DNA of 22,992 nucleotides from Gemmatimonadales bacterium UBA7889 (GCA_002501085.1 DLRL01000024.1:12800-35791); one strand, 5' to 3'. Counted from the first letter of the stretch, positions 1 through 9,220 are shown. The notes: generated by a model from the letters alone, not told the origin. Numbers and translations: made by a program.

Positions 1-2
1 CA

Positions 3-2006
3 GAAGAGCGGCGGGGAGGAACCCTTGAATGGTTGATGGCCCAGCCCATTTCTGAGGCTGAGGTCATTGCTGGGAAGTTCTTAGGCAATTGGATTTTTGT
101 TCTCATTGCGCTTGCTGGTACCGTACCAACAGCGATCGGAATGCTGATGGCATCAGAAGCTGATCCTGGGATCGTGTTTGCTCAGTATGTAGGTGCTGCA
201 CTGCTTGCTGGCCAATTGGTAGCGATCGGCATCTGGGCTTCCAGTATGACGCGTAACCAGATCACTGCATTCATCATTGCTGCCGCACTAAGCTTTGTAC
301 TGTTCTTGATTGGTGTGCCGGTAGTGCAGATTGGTTTGCCCCCTGCGCTTTCGGGTGCACTCGCACGGCTCTCAGTAGTCAGCCACTTTGAAAATGTGGC
401 ACGGGGTGTCGTCGATCTTCGGGATGTCCTCTACTTCGTGTCTACCACCGCGCTATTCCTAGTGTTGGCTGTTGGAGCGGTGAGCAGAGAACGGCTAAGC
501 CACATTCGACCTGAGTTTAAGCGACTACGACTAGGTTCCGCGGTTTTCATCGTTTTAGTGCTAATGGCCAATTTACTTGGAAGCTATCTTCGAGGTCGAC
601 TCGATCTAACTGCTGAGAATCTCTATACCCTCTCCGAGGGGACAGAGGATTTGCTCGGTGAGATCGACGATGTTGTCCAGATAAAGTTGTATGCTTCCGC
701 AGAACTACCTCCTGAAATCCAGATCCAACTTCGGGACGTTCGGGATTTGCTTGCAGATATGCGGGCAGCTTCGGGTGGTGGTGTGGTGGTGAGTGAGCTG
801 AATCCGGATGATGATGAAGATGCAGCAAGTGAAGCCTCCGCTTTTGGTATTTTCCCAATTGAATTCAATGTCCTAAGGGATGACGAATTCCAGATCCGGA
901 GAGGTTACTACGGCCTCGCGATGACTTATGCGGATGACGAGGAAGTCATGCCACTCATCACACGTACTGACGATCTGGAGTTTCGTTTAGCATCAGCGAT
1001 CTATCGCATGACGACGGAAGCTCGCCCTAAAGTCAACTTTGTTGAGGGCTTTGATACAAAAGGGTTAGATGACATTCCTGGACTTCGCGAAAGCTTAGGC
1101 GACCGTTACGAGATTAGTTCGGTAGCTATTGCAGGTGAATCGGGTTCGGTGATTTCGGGTGATTCAACGGCAGTGCTTATTGTGGCAGGTCCGACGGCTA
1201 CCCTAGACAGCTTAGCCGTGCAGCGTATCGAAGAATATGTAGACCAAGGTGGTGCTGCGCTTTTATTGATGGAGTCGATTCTCCTTAACCCGCAAACGCC
1301 AAATCCATTGCCTGTGCGATCTGGCCTCGAGTCCATGTTGAGCGATCGCGGTGTGGAATTATCAGGGAGCTTGGTGGCAGATCTTCAATCAAGTGAGAAT
1401 GTGTCCATGGGGCGTCAGGGACTCTTCAATGTGATAGCCCCCTATCCCTTATGGCCTATTGCGATTCCAGCTTCAGATCACGCGATCACCTCCGGAATTA
1501 ACGCGGTCACCTTTGCATGGGCTGCTCAGCTGGAGATAATAGATACAACCCGGGTAACACCCCTTTGGCAAACCACGCCATCCGGTATCATACGCGCTCC
1601 GATGGAGTCAATTGCCCCTGATCAAGAATGGGCCACCACACCGGATCAACTAGGTGTGCGTACCCTAGCGGTTGCACTTACTCCAGATGAAGGTGAGACA
1701 CGGGGGAGGATTATCATTGTGGGTGATGCAACCTTCACCGAGTTTCAGTTTCTACAGGGCAATCCGTCCAACTTGATCTTTCTTGCCAATACGATCGACT
1801 GGTTGGCCCAAGACGAATCCTTAATTCGGATTCGTTCCCAAGACCGGACGCCACCGACTTTTGTATTCACTTCCGATTATGGTAAGCTGATGCTGAAGTG
1901 GGTGAATTTGGTCGGGATCCCTCTCCTGTTTGTTCTTATAGGGGTTTACCGGGTTACCGGTCGAAAACGTCGTGCTGAGTCTCGATGGAAGGAAGTCGTG
2001 GCATGA
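3..2006 (+). CDS. GldF-GldG-like fusion: ABC-2 permease joined to an auxiliary extracytoplasmic domain (5' partial)
   Basis: The frame is already open at base 3 and reads EERRGGTLEWLMAQPISEAE, the usual cytoplasmic stretch of ABC-2 permeases, so the true start is off the left edge and the TTG at 33 is not the start. Counting from that TTG, hydrophobic segments lie at about residues 20-40, 51-69, 77-98, 131-151 and 168-186. A large soluble part (about 187-625) follows that resembles the GldG/ABC_transp_aux domain, and a last membrane helix lies at about 629-648 before a basic tail. In many bacteria the permease (GldF) and the GldG-like protein are separate; here they form one chain. Family knowledge says such proteins work with a GldA-like ATPase, which would be expected upstream. 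The substrate is unknown. No other gliding genes are seen, so a gliding role should not be assumed. The stop overlaps the next start (ATGA). Confidence 0.85.
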   Translation, partial: EERRGGTLEWLMAQPISEAEVIAGKFLGNWIFVLIALAGTVPTAIGMLMASEADPGIVFAQYVGAALLAGQLVAIGIWASSMTRNQITAFIIAAALSFVLFLIGVPVVQIGLPPALSGALARLSVVSHFENVARGVVDLRDVLYFVSTTALFLVLAVGAVSRERLSHIRPEFKRLRLGSAVFIVLVLMANLLGSYLRGRLDLTAENLYTLSEGTEDLLGEIDDVVQIKLYASAELPPEIQIQLRDVRDLLADMRAASGGGVVVSELNPDDDEDAASEASAFGIFPIEFNVLRDDEFQIRRGYYGLAMTYADDEEVMPLITRTDDLEFRLASAIYRMTTEARPKVNFVEGFDTKGLDDIPGLRESLGDRYEISSVAIAGESGSVISGDSTAVLIVAGPTATLDSLAVQRIEEYVDQGGAALLLMESILLNPQTPNPLPVRSGLESMLSDRGVELSGSLVADLQSSENVSMGRQGLFNVIAPYPLWPIAIPASDHAITSGINAVTFAWAAQLEIIDTTRVTPLWQTTPSGIIRAPMESIAPDQEWATTPDQLGVRTLAVALTPDEGETRGRIIIVGDATFTEFQFLQGNPSNLIFLANTIDWLAQDESLIRIRSQDRTPPTFVFTSDYGKLMLKWVNLVGIPLLFVLIGVYRVTGRKRRAESRWKEVVA

Positions 2007-2917
2007 GCGAGAAAACACTTAAAACGTTGGTTGGTGCCCTGGTCGTTGTAGCTGGACTTTGGGCTGTCGCGGCACTGTTTTCGAGTCAGGGAGATGGAAG
2101 AGGGAACGCTGCGGGAGATATCGCCACCTTTTTCGACGATATCTCAGAAGTATCGGTTACGTCAGTCCGCATGAATGGCCCGGATTATAACTCAGAGTTG
2201 TCAGGTGGAGTCGATGACTGGGCTGTGAACGGGTATCAGGCGGATTCCGCGGCTGTTTTTCGCTTCTGGGCCGCAATGTTGACCCTTGACGTTGGTGATC
2301 TAGTAGCGTCCAACCCCGACAACCATGATCGTATGGGAGTATCAGCGGCCGCCGGGTGGTCAATCGAATTCGATCTAGGCGATGCAACCAAGACGATGCT
2401 GGTGGGTGCTACGGGCCCGAGACCTTCGACCAACTACGTGAGACTCCCAGACGAGGATGCGGTCTATATCCTTGAGGGGGACCTGCGAACCCATATCCGC
2501 AGATTACCCAACGAATGGCGCAGTAAAACGGTGGCTAGAGTCGATACAGCTGCGGTTACCCGAGTAGAGATCCAGCGTGATACTGACGAATATACTCTGG
2601 TCAGGAGAGACAGTCTTTGGACCTTCGATGATGGAAGTGAGACGAATTCCTCCGCTGTGAACGGGGTCCTATCGGAATTGGCCAATCTTTTAGCTGTTGG
2701 ATTCCTTGAGGAGGGAGACTCTCTTGCAGTTATGGATCAGGGGGCTATTACAACCGCATACGACCAAAGCGGTAATGTCCTTGCTATAGTGACGATTGGC
2801 ACTGGAGATTCAGATCGGTGGGCGCGTTCTGCAGGTGACGAGGTCATTTACAGGATCGGTTTGTACAGAGTGGACCGTATAGCACCCAAATTGGGGAGCA
2901 TCGAGCCGAGTTCTTGA
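2003..2917 (+). CDS. DUF4340 domain membrane-anchored protein
   Basis: A 304-residue protein. I chose the ATG at 2003 because it overlaps the preceding stop in an ATGA junction and has a GGAAGGAAG ribosome site at 1987-1995; an in-frame ATG at 1985 would sit before that site. One N-terminal helix (about residues 7-27) anchors a soluble domain made of two similar halves rich in beta strand, with the W-x-V-N-G and N-x-x-x-x-x-x-M-G-V style features seen in DUF4340 proteins. DUF4340 genes are commonly found directly after GldG-like genes, so this is probably the extracytoplasmic partner of the upstream transporter-like protein; translational coupling supports equal production. No catalytic residues are evident. 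The gene faces the nitrilase gene tail to tail across 80 bases, where I see no convincing terminator hairpin. Confidence 0.8.
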   Translation: MSEKTLKTLVGALVVVAGLWAVAALFSSQGDGRGNAAGDIATFFDDISEVSVTSVRMNGPDYNSELSGGVDDWAVNGYQADSAAVFRFWAAMLTLDVGDLVASNPDNHDRMGVSAAAGWSIEFDLGDATKTMLVGATGPRPSTNYVRLPDEDAVYILEGDLRTHIRRLPNEWRSKTVARVDTAAVTRVEIQRDTDEYTLVRRDSLWTFDDGSETNSSAVNGVLSELANLLAVGFLEEGDSLAVMDQGAITTAYDQSGNVLAIVTIGTGDSDRWARSAGDEVIYRIGLYRVDRIAPKLGSIEPSS

Positions 2918-2997
2918 GGGCCAGGTGTCTGCACTATTAAATGTTGATGTAGTGACGAAAACTTTGGGTTTCTGCAGGCCTCAGTCTGGCAATCAGA

Positions 2998-3825
2998 TTA
3001 CTCTGTGAGCTTGAGCCACCCTTTAGCGTAGATACTTGGGAAGCGATCCAGATAACCTGGGTAATCCCTGCTGGCTTGTTCCACCATGCTGCGTTTGAGT
3101 CTTACTACAGCGATGGGATCGTTGGTCTCCATCATCACATGCCCAAATGGGTCAATTGCGACGGAGGGGCCACCGATAGGTGATCCACCCTCTGGGCGCG
3201 GGCGGTTCGTTGAGAGTACGTACATTCCACTCATGATTGCATTCGCACGAAGAATGAGTTGCCAACGTTCGTATGTTTCAGGTGGAGTCGCTCTAGGTGC
3301 GAAAGCGACCTCGGCCCCTTCAGATGATAAGATCTGAAACCCCTGTGGACGGTTGACGTCAGAGCATATCTGCAGTCCCACTGTGAGTGAGAAGGTGTCA
3401 GAGATGGCCCGAGGTGGTTCGGTGCCAGGCATATAGTGGCTTTTTTCCCAGTATCCTTCCTCCTCTGGTAGATGAACTTTGCGGTAACGGGCGTGGCAAA
3501 CTCCGTTGCCATCGTAGAGAAGGGCAGTGTTGTAGCGGATCCCAGTATCTGGATCTCGGATAATCGCTCCTCCTACAAGGCCGATTCCAACTGATTTAGC
3601 TGCTTCGGCCATCAGGACCTGGCGCCATCCGCCTAACTCTTCGGCGTCTTCATCGATTGCTTGTTTAGATGCAGGTGACCATCGATTCAATGGAATCTCA
3701 GGTAGGAGAGCTAGGTCAGCGCCTCGGGACTGTGCATCGACGAGTGCCCGTTGAAGTCGTTCTCCGGTAGGATCATCGAAGAAGACCTCAGTGATTAGGG
3801 CGACGTGGAGATAGTGGTCAGCCAA
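2998..3825 (-). CDS. Carbon-nitrogen hydrolase (nitrilase superfamily amidase)
   Basis: A 275-residue protein, normal for the superfamily, which hydrolyses C-N bonds in amides, carbamoyl compounds or nitriles in the cytoplasm. The catalytic triad is visible: Glu43 in LLPEIPLN, Lys116 in RYRKVHLP and Cys154 in LQICSDVNRP. The sequence after the cysteine departs from the common C-x-D-x-x-F-P-E form, so the exact subfamily and substrate are uncertain. The start is a TTG at 3825; no ATG or GTG lies in frame upstream before a stop, and the ribosome site is weak, which fits translation coupled to the dehydrogenase gene ending 14 bases upstream. The close spacing points to one operon with the ALDH7-family gene. 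A 5-aminovaleramide or other omega-amidase role in lysine breakdown is possible but is inference only. Confidence 0.85.
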   Translation of the reverse strand: MADHYLHVALITEVFFDDPTGERLQRALVDAQSRGADLALLPEIPLNRWSPASKQAIDEDAEELGGWRQVLMAEAAKSVGIGLVGGAIIRDPDTGIRYNTALLYDGNGVCHARYRKVHLPEEEGYWEKSHYMPGTEPPRAISDTFSLTVGLQICSDVNRPQGFQILSSEGAEVAFAPRATPPETYERWQLILRANAIMSGMYVLSTNRPRPEGGSPIGGPSVAIDPFGHVMMETNDPIAVVRLKRSMVEQASRDYPGYLDRFPSIYAKGWLKLTE

Positions 3826-3839
3826 GCGTCCAGATCTCG

Positions 3840-5438
3840 CTATTGGTCGACCTCGAACGAGAGGCCCTGAGCTAGAGGAAGCTCTGTGCTCCAGTTCACG
3901 GTATTAGTTTGGCGACGCATGTAGGCTTTCCAGGCATCTGAGCCAGATTCACGGCCACCTCCTGTCTCCTTTTCTCCTCCAAAAGCCCCACCGATTTCAG
4001 CGCCGGATGTACCGATATTCACATTAGCGATACCGCAATCTGACCCCCGGTGAGATAAGAAATACTCTGCTTCTCGGAAGCTCTCGCTGAAGATTGATGA
4101 AGAGAGTCCTTGTGGCACAGCGTTATGGAGTTCGATGGCCTCCTGCACCTCATCGATTGCCTGTGCTGGTCCGGCGTCGGAAGATCCGTAACTGATAATG
4201 TATAGGATCGGTGCAAAGGTCTCCGTCTGCACGATTTCGTAGTGGTTCTCAGCTGCAGCAATGCATGGTGTGACGTAGAGGCCACCGGGGTATTTGTCGC
4301 CCACGAGTTGTGTGCCACCATAGATGATCTCTCCACCTTCTTCCAAGAGTTTGCTTCGAGCTTTGAGGAGGTCATCCACTGCCTGTTGGTTTACAAGCGG
4401 ACCCATAAGTATCTCATCATCAGTCGGGTCTCCGATCCGTACACCCCCGTAGGCTTTCACTAGTCGCGTAACAAGTTCGTCCCGGATGTTCCGGTGCACG
4501 ATGATACGGCGTGTACTCGTGCACCTCTGTCCCGCTGTTCCAACTGCCCCAAACAAAATGCTAGGGATGGCCAAATCCAGATTGGCACTAGGCGTCACGA
4601 TGATAGCGTTATTACCTCCCAACTCTAGTATGGTCCGACCGAGACGTTTTCCGACGACCTCGGCGACCCGCTCACCAACACGGCAGGATCCTGTGGCCGA
4701 TATTAGGGGGAGGCGTCTGTCATGTAGTAGACGGTCACCCACGGTAGAACCCTTACCAACCACAAGAGAAAAAATAGCTGGGTCCACTTTATTCTCGATG
4801 CAGACATCTGCAGCAATCTTTGTTACAGCCAGTGCCGTTAATGGTGTGCCTGAAGCTGGTTTCCATAGGGTGGCATCGCCGCAAACTGCAGCAATCGCAG
4901 CGTTCCAACTCCACACTGCCACAGGAAAATTGAAGGCTGTGATTACCCCCACGATACCGAGAGGGTGCCATTGCTCTCGCATGTGGTGGTCGGGTCGTTC
5001 GCTTGCCATTGTGAGTCCGTAAAGCTGACGGGAGAGTCCTACCGCGAAATCACAGACATCAATCATTTCTTGAACTTCACCTTCCCCCTCATCCTTGATT
5101 TTCCCCATTTCTAGAGTGACCAAGGCACCAAGAGCATGTTTGTTCTCGCGGAGCCGATTCCCAAGTTGTCGGATTACCTCACCACGCTTTGGTGCCGGTA
5201 CTTTACGCCATTCCAGAAATGCCTGCTGCGCTCTGGTTACCACTTGGTCATACTCACCTTCAGTAACCTGAGTCACAGTGGCGAGGCGAGATCCATCGAT
5301 AGGGGAGTAGACGTCTAGATCAAGGCCTGATCCCATCCAAGTGCCCGCGAACCCTCCGAGGTTGGTATCTTCAATATCGAGCTCTTCTAGGATCTTTTTC
5401 GATATTTTTGAGATCTGAGTGCTGCCGGTTTGGCTCAT
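3840..5438 (-). CDS. ALDH7-family aldehyde dehydrogenase (probable alpha-aminoadipic semialdehyde dehydrogenase)
   Basis: A 532-residue NAD(P)+-dependent aldehyde dehydrogenase. Visible landmarks are the coenzyme-binding segment ITAFNFPVAVWSWN (about 167-180) with Asn170, Lys193 in LWKPAS, the general base Glu272 in LELGGNN, and the nucleophile Cys306 in GTAGQRCTSTRR. The C-terminal segment SGAEIGGAFGGEKETGGG, followed by RESGSDAWKAYMRR, is close to the antiquitin (ALDH7A1) signature; the arginine just before the cysteine is the position used by antiquitin to hold the aminoadipate carboxylate. Known family members oxidise alpha-aminoadipic semialdehyde to aminoadipate in lysine/pipecolate breakdown, and some act in betaine formation or aldehyde detoxification. 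The start is an ATG preceded by AGGTGGAC about 11 bases upstream. It is 117 bases downstream of dnaE and 14 bases upstream of the nitrilase gene, with which it is probably co-transcribed. Confidence 0.9.
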   Translation of the reverse strand: MSQTGSTQISKISKKILEELDIEDTNLGGFAGTWMGSGLDLDVYSPIDGSRLATVTQVTEGEYDQVVTRAQQAFLEWRKVPAPKRGEVIRQLGNRLRENKHALGALVTLEMGKIKDEGEGEVQEMIDVCDFAVGLSRQLYGLTMASERPDHHMREQWHPLGIVGVITAFNFPVAVWSWNAAIAAVCGDATLWKPASGTPLTALAVTKIAADVCIENKVDPAIFSLVVGKGSTVGDRLLHDRRLPLISATGSCRVGERVAEVVGKRLGRTILELGGNNAIIVTPSANLDLAIPSILFGAVGTAGQRCTSTRRIIVHRNIRDELVTRLVKAYGGVRIGDPTDDEILMGPLVNQQAVDDLLKARSKLLEEGGEIIYGGTQLVGDKYPGGLYVTPCIAAAENHYEIVQTETFAPILYIISYGSSDAGPAQAIDEVQEAIELHNAVPQGLSSSIFSESFREAEYFLSHRGSDCGIANVNIGTSGAEIGGAFGGEKETGGGRESGSDAWKAYMRRQTNTVNWSTELPLAQGLSFEVDQ

Positions 5439-5555
5439 ACTTGTTGGTCCACCTGGGGTTGTTGGTTCGCCCTTTTTATATGGGCAGGGTCATAACTTCC
5501 CAGGGATGAGTGCTGATTGGAAGGGTAACGGCCGTATGTGGATCCGCCTGTTTTC
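5439..5555 (-). promoter_or_regulatory. Leader between dnaE and the ALDH/nitrilase pair
   Basis: These 117 bases separate the dnaE stop from the dehydrogenase start on the minus strand and are long enough for a separate promoter. An AT-rich TATAAA (plus-strand TTTATA at 5475-5480) could be a -10 element, but I see no good -35 at the right distance. A short GCCC/GGGC inverted repeat flanks it. There is no clear terminator for dnaE, so read-through is possible. Confidence 0.25.
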
Positions 5556-8500
5556 TCACAGACTAGCGATGAACTCTGAGCTCGGCCCTACTGTCCTGAC
5601 TAGTCTGATCTTGCCATGACCAAAGAGTTTGCGGAGTTCTTGAAGGGTTTGACTATTTGCGCTGACCTTAAAGGATCGAGATCGGAAATAAGGGGCTGGG
5701 GCACCGTTGTCCAACCCAACTTGCACCAAAATCGGCGACGCCCCTGGGCAGGCAGTAAGCACTTGCTTCGCTTGCTCGAAGGCTTCTTCTGTCACATCAG
5801 ATCCAGCGTCCAGTTCTATCTTTACAGATAGTTCTCCGCTCCCCGCAAGTTCCTCAAGGGGGCGAGCTGAATCTAAGAAGATCGGAGGGTCATCTTCATC
5901 ACGTTCCCGGCCGCTCACTTTGCCTGAGAGTAGGACGACAGCGTCTTGTTGGAGTACATCTTTGTGTTCTTGCCACATGTCGCCGAAAGCTAGGACTGTC
6001 GCGGTTCCCTGAAAGTCCTCTACCGTGATCTTGCCCCACTCTGAGTTGTTACGTCGAGAAATCTGTCTCGCTACTGCTGTGACAACACAAGGCAAGTCAA
6101 CGGTGTGTCCTGCGTGTTCAACGAGAGTGCTACTTGAGACGGGCCCAAAGGCCTCCACTACATCTCGGTAATGATCTAGGGGATGCCCTGAGATGAAAAA
6201 TCCCAGAGCCTCTTTTTCACGGGCAAGCCGGTCCTGTTCAGCCCATTCAGGCACCTCTCGGAGTGGTGGTGCTGCTTGGGGAAGAGACGAGGTGTCTCCG
6301 AACAGAGATCCTTGTCCTGACTCAATTTCTGACTGACGTGCTTGTACTTCACCGTATGCGGTATCGAGGCTTTCTAATAATTGTGCTCGGCCCCCAAACT
6401 CATCCATTGCGCCCGCAGCAATCAATGCTTCGCACGCTCGTTTATTAAGGGAGCGGATATCGATACGCTCAAGGAATTCAAAGAGCGAACTGAATCTCCC
6501 ATTTGGACGTGCCTCGAGAACTGAACGGACCGCTGCCTGTCCGACCCCCCTCACTGCACCTAACCCAAACCGAATCTGCCCGTTTTTCGTGACGGTGAAT
6601 TTCCATCCCGACTCATTCAAGTTCGGAGGGAGGACTTCAATGGGCTCCTTAAGGCCGGGCACATAGCGGGGCAAGTCCCTGCATGCGCCGATATACTTTA
6701 CGACACTATCGGTATTGTCGATTGCCGACGACAGGATCGCAGCCATGAACTCCGCCGGGTAGTGCACCTTCAGCCAAGCTGTGTGGTAGGAAATCAGTGA
6801 GTACGCTGCGCTGTGGCTTCGGTTGAAACCGTACCGACCGAAGGTTTCAATTTGAGTCCCAAGTTCAATCGCGATCAGCTTGTCGACACCTCGCTCAACA
6901 CAACGGTCAACAAATTTCTTGAGTTCTTCCTTGATAAGAGAGCTGATCTTCTTCCCCACAGCCTTACGGAGTACATCTGCTTCCCCTAGCGTGAAGCCGG
7001 CAAGTTCGGAGGCGATCCGCATCAGTTGTTCCTGATAGACGATCACTCCGTGGGTTGATTCGAGAATGTTCTCTAGGTCAGGATGTGGGTATGTGACATC
7101 TGTTTTGCCTGTCTTGCGATCGATGTAGACATCGGTCATACCAGAGTCGAGTGGGCCTGGCCGGATCAGGGCGTTGGTCGCGACCAAGTCTTCAAAACGG
7201 TCACACCTCATCGCCCGGAGCTTATCGTTCGCGAGGTTAGACTCGAATTGAAAGACGCCGGAAGTCCCGCCACGAGCCAGCATTTCATATACCGCGCGAT
7301 CATCTAATGGTATGTCATCTACTGTATCATAGACTTCTTCGTTATCGGGATTACTAAGGTTTCCACATCTCTCCCTTACCATTTCTACTGCGTCATGGAT
7401 AACAGTAAGTGTCCTGAGGCCCAGGAAGTCCATCTTGAGCATCCCAACCTCTTCTAGACCATTCATGTCGTACTGGGTAACGGACATCGCATTGGCGCCG
7501 TTGCCGTTCTTCCCAGGTTGGACGCTGACTGGGACGTAGTCATCGAGTGGGCCCGGTGCGATCACCACTCCAGCAGCATGAACCGACGCGTGACGAGCAA
7601 GCCCTTCCAGAGTGATCGAGTAATCGAAGAGCTGTCGATGCCGGCTGTCAGACTCGTATAAGCTATTGACCTCCTTGAGCTTGTCGACTGCCTCTTGGAC
7701 CGTGAAGGCACTGCCAGGCTGGTTCGGGATTAACTTGGCAATGTGGTCAGTTTCAGAAGGCTCAAATCCGAGTGTGCGCCCCACATCACGAATGACAGCG
7801 CGACTTTTCATTGTTCCGAATGTGATAATCTGACCAACCGCGTTTTCCCCGTATTTTTGCCGGGTGTATTCAATGACCTCACCCCTGCGTTCATAGCAGA
7901 AATCGATGTCTATATCTGGCATCGAAATCCGTTCCGGGTTCAGGAATCGCTCAAAGAGTAGTCCAAACTCGAGTGGATCCAGGTTAGTAATGCCCAGCGC
8001 GTAAGCGACGAGTGATCCTGCAGCTGAGCCCCGACCTGGTCCGACTGGGATGTTATTGTCGCGAGCCCACTGAATGAAATCCTGGGTGATCAGGAAATAT
8101 CCGGCATAACCTGTGCCCTTAATCACACCAATTTCATAATCGAGTCTTGTCTGGGCTTCTGGCGTTAGTGGGTCGCCGTAGCGCTTCTTCGCTCCCTGAA
8201 TCGCTAGCTCTTCTAAGTAGTCATTTGGATCAGAGTACTTATCCGGAAGAGGGAATTCTGGTAGGTGGTATTTTTTCTCAAAGACGAGGTCGACTTCATC
8301 AGCGATTCTTAACGTGTTTTCAATAACATCGGGTCGATCAGGGAACCGCGATGTCATCTCTTCAGCACTCTTAAAATAGAGGCCCTTGTCGTATTTCATG
8401 CGCTTGGGGTCGTCACGATCCTTACCTAACCCAATGCAGAGGAGGACGTCGTGGGCTTCATGATCCTCTGGTCGCAAAAAATGCGCATCGTTCGTGGCAA

Positions 8501-9104
8501 CCACAGGGAGGCCGAGTTCGTCAGCTAACGTGAAGATTTTCTTGTTAGCTTCTGCTTGTCCTTCAGAGTCGTGCGCCTGCACTTCAAGATAATAGCGTCC
8601 GTCAAAAACGTTTGCGTACCATTCAGCTGTCTCTTTGGCCGCAGCCCAATTATCTACATCAAGGTGGCGTGCAATTTCGCTAGCTAGGCACGCTGAACTA
8701 ACAATGATGCCTTCCTGATGGCGGGCTAAGACTTCTCGATCGACACGTGGCTTGTGATAGAAACCCTCTGTGTATCCGATCGAAGAGAGTTTAAGGAGGT
8801 TCTGATAGCCAATCCGGTCACGAGCGAGTAGTACCAGGTGGTAGTACGCACGTCCTCCAACACCGGACTTGGATCGCTCCCGTCGATCCCCAGGAGCAAC
8901 GTATGCCTCCATACCAATGATGGGCTTGAGCCCTTCGCTAGATGCTTTCTTATGGAAGCTCCAGGAACCGAACATGCATCCGTGGTCAGTGAGCGCGAGT
9001 GCTGGCATTTCATGCTCTTTGGCCTTTAAAACCAGATCTCCGATCCGGTTAGCGCCATCAAGTAACGAGAACTCAGAGTGTGTATGTAGATGGACGAAGC
9101 TCAC
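5556..9104 (-). CDS. dnaE: DNA polymerase III subunit alpha (DnaE1 type)
   Basis: The replicative polymerase catalytic subunit, 1182 residues, close to the usual 1150-1200. Order: PHP domain (about 1-280) starting HLHTHSEFSLLDGA; palm/finger polymerase core with PGRGSAAGSLVAYALG (356-371), the catalytic aspartates in PDIDIDF (396-402) and Asp559 in LKMDFLGL; a helix-hairpin-helix part (about 830-905); a beta-clamp-binding motif QGSLF at 931-935; and an OB-fold (about 1000-1085) with a small C-terminal domain. PHP metal-ligand candidates appear intact: His7, His9, Asp40/His41, Glu66, His89, Cys139, Asp206, His208. The start is a GTG at 9104 with GGAG about 10 bases upstream. It follows the lipoprotein gene by 209 bases and probably has its own promoter. 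No truncation or frameshift is seen. Confidence 0.97.
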   Translation of the reverse strand: MSFVHLHTHSEFSLLDGANRIGDLVLKAKEHEMPALALTDHGCMFGSWSFHKKASSEGLKPIIGMEAYVAPGDRRERSKSGVGGRAYYHLVLLARDRIGYQNLLKLSSIGYTEGFYHKPRVDREVLARHQEGIIVSSACLASEIARHLDVDNWAAAKETAEWYANVFDGRYYLEVQAHDSEGQAEANKKIFTLADELGLPVVATNDAHFLRPEDHEAHDVLLCIGLGKDRDDPKRMKYDKGLYFKSAEEMTSRFPDRPDVIENTLRIADEVDLVFEKKYHLPEFPLPDKYSDPNDYLEELAIQGAKKRYGDPLTPEAQTRLDYEIGVIKGTGYAGYFLITQDFIQWARDNNIPVGPGRGSAAGSLVAYALGITNLDPLEFGLLFERFLNPERISMPDIDIDFCYERRGEVIEYTRQKYGENAVGQIITFGTMKSRAVIRDVGRTLGFEPSETDHIAKLIPNQPGSAFTVQEAVDKLKEVNSLYESDSRHRQLFDYSITLEGLARHASVHAAGVVIAPGPLDDYVPVSVQPGKNGNGANAMSVTQYDMNGLEEVGMLKMDFLGLRTLTVIHDAVEMVRERCGNLSNPDNEEVYDTVDDIPLDDRAVYEMLARGGTSGVFQFESNLANDKLRAMRCDRFEDLVATNALIRPGPLDSGMTDVYIDRKTGKTDVTYPHPDLENILESTHGVIVYQEQLMRIASELAGFTLGEADVLRKAVGKKISSLIKEELKKFVDRCVERGVDKLIAIELGTQIETFGRYGFNRSHSAAYSLISYHTAWLKVHYPAEFMAAILSSAIDNTDSVVKYIGACRDLPRYVPGLKEPIEVLPPNLNESGWKFTVTKNGQIRFGLGAVRGVGQAAVRSVLEARPNGRFSSLFEFLERIDIRSLNKRACEALIAAGAMDEFGGRAQLLESLDTAYGEVQARQSEIESGQGSLFGDTSSLPQAAPPLREVPEWAEQDRLAREKEALGFFISGHPLDHYRDVVEAFGPVSSSTLVEHAGHTVDLPCVVTAVARQISRRNNSEWGKITVEDFQGTATVLAFGDMWQEHKDVLQQDAVVLLSGKVSGRERDEDDPPIFLDSARPLEELAGSGELSVKIELDAGSDVTEEAFEQAKQVLTACPGASPILVQVGLDNGAPAPYFRSRSFKVSANSQTLQELRKLFGHGKIRLVRTVGPSSEFIASL

Positions 9105-9220
9105 TACGTGCTACTCCGGAGGCGGCTAGGATCGAGAAGCATCCATTCTACGGAGCCTGACGGGAGATGCCAATCACTACGGGACCCCTATACGAAGCAA
9201 TCGGGAATTACAACGTAAAA

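Noticed and set aside
3..2917. Reading the GldF/GldG-like genes as gliding-motility machinery
   Set aside because: No other gliding or type IX secretion genes are present in the window and this transporter type is common in non-gliding bacteria.
4486..5022. A 178-codon open frame on the plus strand inside the dehydrogenase gene
   Set aside because: It is antisense to a strongly conserved ALDH7 coding region, has no ribosome site and reads as low-complexity Arg/Ser/Pro sequence typical of a shadow frame.
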